From assembly GCA_947589745.1 (NCBI GenBank), contig CANQCS010000004.1, forward strand, positions 1 to 64,000: a DNA stretch of 64,000 nt. The letters are read 5' to 3'. A program made the translations under genes and the position numbers. Source of the DNA: an uncultured Oscillospiraceae bacterium. GTDB taxonomy: Bacteria > Bacillota > Clostridia > Oscillospirales > Oscillospiraceae. Numbering within the stretch: the first letter of the stretch is position 1; every line of letters begins with the position of its first letter. Below, piece by piece: positions 59,689-64,000 of the stretch. Below the pieces are notes generated by a model. The model was not told where the DNA came from and did no database searches. It saw only the letters and a list, made by a program, of their open reading frames with translations.

Positions 59689-60249
59689 TCAGTCCTCGCC
59701 GGAGATGTCGATGGCGCCCATGTCGCCGTTGCCCTCCACGTCGATGGAGGTCTTGATCTTCCGCAGCATCTTGGAGTACACCGGCAGCAGCGCGATGAGC
59801 ACGATGGCCACCGCCAGGATGCCGACGTGGATCCGAAGGTTGTCGTAGGCGTACTTGATGTACATGGTGCTCTCATTCACCACGATGGGGTTCTCCCCAC
59901 TGACCGCGCTCCAGATGAGGCTCATGTAGTAGCAGTCCGCGAAGATGATGACGGCGAACATGGCCAGCATCAGCACCAGCATGGGCTTGTTCACTTTCTT
60001 GCGGTAGGGGAAGGCGTTGAGGAAGCACATGAAGGACAGCATGGACAGCAGCATGGTGGCAAAGCCGGCCAGGCCCATGCCCGGGCCCTGGATACGGGCC
60101 GTGGTGTCCGAGATGTGCATCAGGTTCATGGAGTAGAACAGGAACGCCACGATGACCACCGCCATGGGGATCATCTGGGGACGGCGCTTGATGGCAACCA
60201 GGAACTTACGCCAGATCTCTTTCAGACCGCCGCTCTTTTTCTTTCCCAT
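59689..60249 (-). CDS. Unknown four-helix membrane protein B
   Basis: 186 residues. Basic N-terminus (GKKKSGGLKEIWRKFLVAIKRR), then four hydrophobic segments near 27-46, 59-78, 89-111 and 138-158, ending in a cytoplasmic-type acidic tail. Begins 1 bp after the ATPase stop (TGAGATG), with the ribosome binding site GGGAGG inside the ATPase gene, so it is translationally coupled to the ATPase. No EAA loop or known domain. Confidence 0.75.
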   Translation of the reverse strand: MGKKKSGGLKEIWRKFLVAIKRRPQMIPMAVVIVAFLFYSMNLMHISDTTARIQGPGMGLAGFATMLLSMLSFMCFLNAFPYRKKVNKPMLVLMLAMFAVIIFADCYYMSLIWSAVSGENPIVVNESTMYIKYAYDNLRIHVGILAVAIVLIALLPVYSKMLRKIKTSIDVEGNGDMGAIDISGED

Positions 60250-60250
60250 C

Positions 60251-61324
60251 TCACTTACCTCCCCTTATGGCGTTGGTCGTCTCCTTGTCGAAGAAGTGCT
60301 TCCTGTTGAAGGAGAACGATGCGGTGTCGCCCACCCGGTAGTTCTTCCAGCCCTTGAGCTTGGCCGTGACCTTCACGCCGGTGCCGCCCACATTGCCGTA
60401 GACCAGGGTGTTCATGCCCAGGTTCTCGCTGTTGGTGACGGCGGCCTTGAAGTCGCTGCCCTCCACGATGTTCTCGGGGCGGACGCCCAGGGTGATCTCT
60501 TTCCCCTCGTAGCCCCGCAGCTCCGCCTTCTCCTCCGGGGTGAGGCCCACGGTGAAGCCCTTGCCCGTCAGCTTGTCGCCGTCCACCCGGACGTCGAAGA
60601 AGTTCATGGGCGGCAGGCCGATGAAGCTGGCCACGAAGACGTTGTTGGGGGAGTCGTACAGCTCCAGGGGCGTGCCCACCTGCTGGACGTGGCCCATGGA
60701 CATGCAGACGATGCGGTCCGCCAGGGTCAGGGCCTCGGTCTGGTCGTGGGTGACGTACATCATGGTGGCCTGCAGCCGCTTGTGGAGCAGCAGGATCTCC
60801 CGGCGGGTGGCGCCGCGGAGCTTGGCGTCCAGGTTACTGAGGGGCTCGTCGAAGAGGAACACCTTGGGGTTCCGGACGATGGAGCGGCCCATGGCCACGC
60901 GCTGGCGCTGGCCGCCGGAGAGCTGGGCGGGCTTCTTGTTCAGCTGGCTGGTGAGGCCCAGGATCTCGGCCGCCGCCAGCACCTTCTTGTGGATGACGTT
61001 GGGATTCTCCTTGCGCAATGTCAGGGAGAAAGCCATGTTCTCATAGATGGTCATGTGGCCGTACAAGGCGTAGCTCTGGAACACCATGGCCATGTCCCGG
61101 TCCTTGGCCGGGGTCTGGGTGATGTCCTTGCCGTCCAGCAGCAGCTTGCCCGCGGAGATGTCCTCCAGGCCGGCCACCATGCGCAGGGTGGTGGACTTGC
61201 CGCAGCCGGAGGGGCCCACCAGGACGATCAGCTCGCCGTCCTTCACGTCCAGGTTGAAGTCAAAGACCGCCTGCACGTTGTTGTCGTAGATCTTGTCGAT
61301 ATGCTGGATGCTCAGCGTTGCCAT
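60251..61324 (-). CDS. Carbohydrate ABC transporter ATPase (MsmX/UgpC type), copy 2
   Basis: 357 residues: Walker A GPSGCGKS (37-44), FQSYALYGHMT, signature LSGGQ, Walker B VFLFDEPLSNLD, THDQTEA and the C-terminal TOBE region with GLPPMNF. Paralogue of the ATPase at 54.2 kb. Embedded among four unknown membrane proteins and a solute-binding protein, with GH28 and GH105 downstream, so dedicated to pectin oligosaccharide import in this operon. Conventional permeases are not in the window and may lie beyond its right edge. Confidence 0.94.
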   Translation of the reverse strand: MATLSIQHIDKIYDNNVQAVFDFNLDVKDGELIVLVGPSGCGKSTTLRMVAGLEDISAGKLLLDGKDITQTPAKDRDMAMVFQSYALYGHMTIYENMAFSLTLRKENPNVIHKKVLAAAEILGLTSQLNKKPAQLSGGQRQRVAMGRSIVRNPKVFLFDEPLSNLDAKLRGATRREILLLHKRLQATMMYVTHDQTEALTLADRIVCMSMGHVQQVGTPLELYDSPNNVFVASFIGLPPMNFFDVRVDGDKLTGKGFTVGLTPEEKAELRGYEGKEITLGVRPENIVEGSDFKAAVTNSENLGMNTLVYGNVGGTGVKVTAKLKGWKNYRVGDTASFSFNRKHFFDKETTNAIRGGK

Positions 61325-61336
61325 GACTTCACCTCC

Positions 61337-61831
61337 TTACGCTTTGTTGGCTTCCAGGGTCTTCATGTGGTCCGCCAGTTCTTTGCACTTGACGAGGTTG
61401 ATGACCGCCGAGGCCAGGAGGCAGACGGCGGAGATCAGGAGGCAGCCCACCGTCCAGGCAAACTGCCCGCCGCCCATGACCAGGACCTCCGCGCCGCCCA
61501 CCATGGTGGTGGCGGAGTGGGCCTGCATGGGGAGGATGAACACGCGGACGATCTGGCCGATGCCGATGACGGCCAGCAGGTAGGAGTAGTTCTTCTGGTA
61601 GTTCTTCACGCCCTCCGAGGACAGGAACACGGCCAGCATGAAGATCAGGTTGTAGACGATGGAGACGCCGATGAGGATCTTATAGTAGTAGGTGCCCACA
61701 TCGGACTGGTAGATGCTCACAAAGTAGAACACGTTGAAGAGGATGCCCAGGATGGCCAGGGACGAGGAGGCGGTGTTCTTGATGAAGCGCATCCGGTCCC
61801 GCTGGATCGTGCGGTCGTCCATTTCGGTCAT
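61337..61831 (-). CDS. Unknown four-helix membrane protein C
   Basis: 164 residues; short charged N-terminus (TEMDDRTIQRDRMRF), then four hydrophobic segments near 20-39, 48-69, 80-99 and 118-140. Its ATG overlaps the stop of gene D (ATGA), and the ATPase gene begins 12 bp after its stop. No EAA loop, no recognised domain. Confidence 0.75.
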   Translation of the reverse strand: MTEMDDRTIQRDRMRFIKNTASSSLAILGILFNVFYFVSIYQSDVGTYYYKILIGVSIVYNLIFMLAVFLSSEGVKNYQKNYSYLLAVIGIGQIVRVFILPMQAHSATTMVGGAEVLVMGGGQFAWTVGCLLISAVCLLASAVINLVKCKELADHMKTLEANKA

Positions 61832-62421
61832 GCGTTGACCCTCCTTCCTTCCTCGATGAGCTTCGCCTCGTCCTTCATCAGCTGCATCTTCCACACCGCG
61901 TTGAGCACCAGCAGCACGGAGACCAGGATCATCAGGCCGAAGACCAGATAGTGCAGGTCGAACCAGAAGGTGCTCTCGGTGTACAGGGTGCCCCACATCT
62001 CCGCGTGCTCCTTGAGCTGCTCAAAGTTCACGTTGGTCAGATAGTAGGCCTTGTAGGCCTCGATCTGGATGTGGCCCCACACGGACATGGCCACGGCGGC
62101 CACGGCGTAGAGGCCGGTGGAGAAGTAGTTGCCGATGTAGTACTTCCGGCGGACATGGGTGTTGGTGACGAACAGCAGCAGCGCCATCAGGATCAGCGCG
62201 ATGCTGCACATCAGCAGCTGCTGGTTGAGCCCCTGCATGAAGTAGTAGATCTGGGAGCCCTCCACGCTGCTGTTCCAGATATCGTTGGCGTTGCGCATGG
62301 TGCTGTAGAAGCTATCATACAGATCGGTCATGATCCCGAGGGAGTAGATAAAGAATACCCCGCTCACGATGATAGCCGCCAGGCAAAGAAGTTTCTGTGC
62401 TTTGATCTGCTTTTTATACAT
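61828..62421 (-). CDS. Unknown four-helix membrane protein D
   Basis: 197 residues; four hydrophobic segments near 9-32, 68-88, 99-120 and 155-179, the first two separated by an outside loop of about 35 residues rich in Ser, Tyr and Asn. Short basic ends. First of the four unknown membrane proteins, directly after the solute-binding protein gene, where a permease would normally stand, but too short and lacking the EAA motif. Coupled to gene C by a 4-bp overlap. Confidence 0.75.
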   Translation of the reverse strand: MYKKQIKAQKLLCLAAIIVSGVFFIYSLGIMTDLYDSFYSTMRNANDIWNSSVEGSQIYYFMQGLNQQLLMCSIALILMALLLFVTNTHVRRKYYIGNYFSTGLYAVAAVAMSVWGHIQIEAYKAYYLTNVNFEQLKEHAEMWGTLYTESTFWFDLHYLVFGLMILVSVLLVLNAVWKMQLMKDEAKLIEEGRRVNA

Positions 62422-62451
62422 GACGACCTCCTTCCAGGGATGTTCTATCCG

Positions 62452-62486
62452 CCCCCGCGGGGGAGCCTCCGCTCCTCCGCGGGGGG
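62452..62486 (-). terminator. GC-rich stem between solute-binding protein gene and gene D
   Basis: CCCCCGCGG...CCGCGGGGG-type pairing without a T-run, in the 137-bp spacer. Such stems often protect the abundant solute-binding protein mRNA. Confidence 0.45.
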
Positions 62487-62558
62487 ATCAGCGTATCCGA
62501 TCACGATGGTCCGCGCGGCGGCGCCGCGCCTCCGTCGGTCGATGCCGGTCCGTCGGTA

Positions 62559-64000
62559 TCAGCCCAGGGTGTTGTAGAAGTTCAGCGCATTCTGCCAGGC
62601 GTCCTCCTTGATGGCCAGGTAGCGGGCGCCGTTCCAGGTGGTGGCCACGGTGTTGGCGGTGCTCTCCGCGTCGGTCATGGCGGGGTCAAGCATGTCGGCG
62701 CCGTAGCCGGAGACGATCAGCTGCAGGAGGATGGTGTCCTCCTTGCTCTTCTGGCTGAACTTGTTGTTCAGCTCAGTGTAGCTGGAGATCAGCTCGTTAT
62801 CCTGCTTGGTGGTGGGCAGGACGGTGGGAACGATGGTGTACCAGCCGTTGTCCATGACCTTCAGCTCGGGGTGCTTGATGGTGCCCAGGGCGATGGCGGT
62901 GGAGATGTGGCCCGCGCCCTCGCGGCCCACCTCGTGGGTGCACTGGTACTCGAAGGACTGGCTCTTCACGAAGGACAGGGTGGAGCCCAGGTACTGACGG
63001 GCGTAGTTGGTGTAGTTGCCGTTGGCCAGGCTCCACAGCTCCTCATAGGTCTCGTCGGCGATGACGGGCCACTGCTCGCCGTTGAAGTCGAAGGTCACAT
63101 AGCTGCCGTCGGCGTTGGTCTTGATGAAGGCGTCGGGGCCGTAGCTCATCATGATCTGGCCTTCCTTGCTGTAGGCGTAGTCGATGAGCTTCAGGGCGGC
63201 GTTCAGCTTATCCTGGTTGCCGGCCACGCCGGGAGCGGAGATGGCCCAGGCGTCGGTCTTGACGGAGCGCCAGGACTCGGTGAAGCGCATGTACACGCCG
63301 TTGGGATCGGTGCCGTCATACCAGCGGGCCACGGGGACCATGACGGCCATGTACTTCTCACCCTCCTGGAGGGCGGTGGCGTTGTAGATGGTCTGGGTCT
63401 GGTTGTAGTCGTAGTGCATGAAGCCCAGGTCGTTGGCCAGATAGGTCTCGGTCTTCTCAGCGGACATATCCACGAAGGCCTTGGAGATCAGGCCCTCCTG
63501 GACCATGGCGTGCATGTACTCCAGAGCCTTGTAGGTGTCGGCCTCCTGGCGGGCGTCGTGGAGCTTGTTATCGGTGCCCACATAGAGGTAATCCTGGCGG
63601 GACTCCAGGCCGCGGACGCCGAACAGGGTGGCGGCGAAGCGGTACATATCCTGGCGGCGCTGGTTGTTGTCGTCCTCACGGGTGAAGAGGCCCTGGATGG
63701 AGTCGGTGCCGTTGAGGGTCTGGGGGTTGGCCACCACGCAGCGGAGCAGGGCCACCAGCTCGTCGGCGTCCCAGGCGGCGTTCTGGCCGATGAACAGGTC
63801 GGCGCGGTTGGTGCCGTAGTAGCCGCCATAGGCCTCGTCGATGTAGGTGCGGAGCATGTTGACGGCGGCCACACCGTCGATGGTGCCGGCGGCGTTCATC
63901 TTGTCGATGATGTTGCCGGCGGTGTCATAGTCCTTGGTGACCTTCTCGGTGCCGGAGCCGTCGGCCTTGACCACGTCGATCTCCACCTTGCCGGAGGTGG
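62559..64000 (-). CDS. Sugar ABC transporter solute-binding protein (N-terminus beyond window)
   Basis: At least 480 residues of the C-terminal part of a large extracellular binding protein; the frame is open through the right edge. Features: ENR-like DWDADEL (AAWDADELVALLR), a long insert with EKYMAVMVPVARWYDG, WAISAPGVAGNQDKLNAALKLIDYAYSKEGQ (core ALKLIDYAYSKEGQ, the family's mature-domain motif), and C-term TWNGARYLAIKEDAWQ. Probably a lipoprotein, but the signal is not visible. By operon context (GH28, GH105) it should bind oligogalacturonides. Confidence 0.9.
   Translation of the reverse strand, partial: TSGKVEIDVVKADGSGTEKVTKDYDTAGNIIDKMNAAGTIDGVAAVNMLRTYIDEAYGGYYGTNRADLFIGQNAAWDADELVALLRCVVANPQTLNGTDSIQGLFTREDDNNQRRQDMYRFAATLFGVRGLESRQDYLYVGTDNKLHDARQEADTYKALEYMHAMVQEGLISKAFVDMSAEKTETYLANDLGFMHYDYNQTQTIYNATALQEGEKYMAVMVPVARWYDGTDPNGVYMRFTESWRSVKTDAWAISAPGVAGNQDKLNAALKLIDYAYSKEGQIMMSYGPDAFIKTNADGSYVTFDFNGEQWPVIADETYEELWSLANGNYTNYARQYLGSTLSFVKSQSFEYQCTHEVGREGAGHISTAIALGTIKHPELKVMDNGWYTIVPTVLPTTKQDNELISSYTELNNKFSQKSKEDTILLQLIVSGYGADMLDPAMTDAESTANTVATTWNGARYLAIKEDAWQNALNFYNTLG

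Overview
The window looks like chromosomal DNA from a high-GC (about 60% or more by eye) gut-type Clostridia, most likely Oscillospiraceae (Flavonifractor/Lawsonibacter/Pseudoflavonifractor-like). This is an inference from the Gram-positive ribosome binding sites, the lipoprotein signal, the LplB/YtcP-type sugar ABC transporters, the YesL-type protein and the mixture of gene families. It is mostly a plant cell-wall sugar region: intracellular enzymes that cut hemicellulose and pectin oligosaccharides, their ABC importers, and complete routes from the sugars into central metabolism. No tRNA, rRNA, CRISPR array, transposase or phage gene was seen.

Layout. 1-515: start of gap (GAPDH), cut by the window edge. 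1.0-6 kb: a histidine-kinase-like protein lacking its H-box histidine, mnmA, and a TetR-ABC exporter operon. 6.1-11.6 kb: 1-pyrroline-5-carboxylate dehydrogenase, a GH127-type beta-L-arabinofuranosidase and a divergent aminopeptidase P. 11.9-16.1 kb: a URO-D-like protein, a DUF624/YesL pair, a membrane-anchored unknown and an AraC regulator. 16.2-31 kb, minus strand: GH67 alpha-glucuronidase, cysteine desulfurase, a giant GH2, a solute-binding lipoprotein with two permeases (no ATPase), a GH3 xylosidase-like enzyme and an SGNH esterase; this is a xylan/arabinoxylan module. 31.7-40.3 kb, plus strand: polyol dehydrogenase, xylulokinase, DUF4867, fucose/arabinose-isomerase-like protein, sugar-acid dehydratase, DapA-type aldolase and a two-gene chromate transporter.

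40.9-51.5 kb, minus strand: a ten-gene galacturonate operon (uxaB, uxaA, TIM-barrel epimerase, eda, VOC protein, kdgK, HIT protein, second kdgK-like kinase, uxaC, GH4 alpha-galacturonidase). It runs galacturonate to tagaturonate, altronate, KDG, KDPG, then pyruvate plus glyceraldehyde-3-phosphate. 51.7-55.3 kb: an MsmX/UgpC-type ATPase, kduI, kduD and an esterase, which feed unsaturated uronates to the same KDG pool; a divergent AraC gene sits next to it. 56.2-64 kb, minus strand: an oligogalacturonide uptake and cleavage operon (solute-binding protein, four small four-helix membrane proteins, ATPase, GH28, GH105).

Of most interest: the four unknown 4-TM proteins inside a sugar ABC operon; a dispersed ~115-bp repeat with a covarying hairpin, seven copies all in the first 18.3 kb; a ~530-bp structured non-coding element with mirror-image hairpin ends at 40.3-40.85 kb; a near-perfect parS site inside the GH2 gene; and divergent promoters that share a -10 element.
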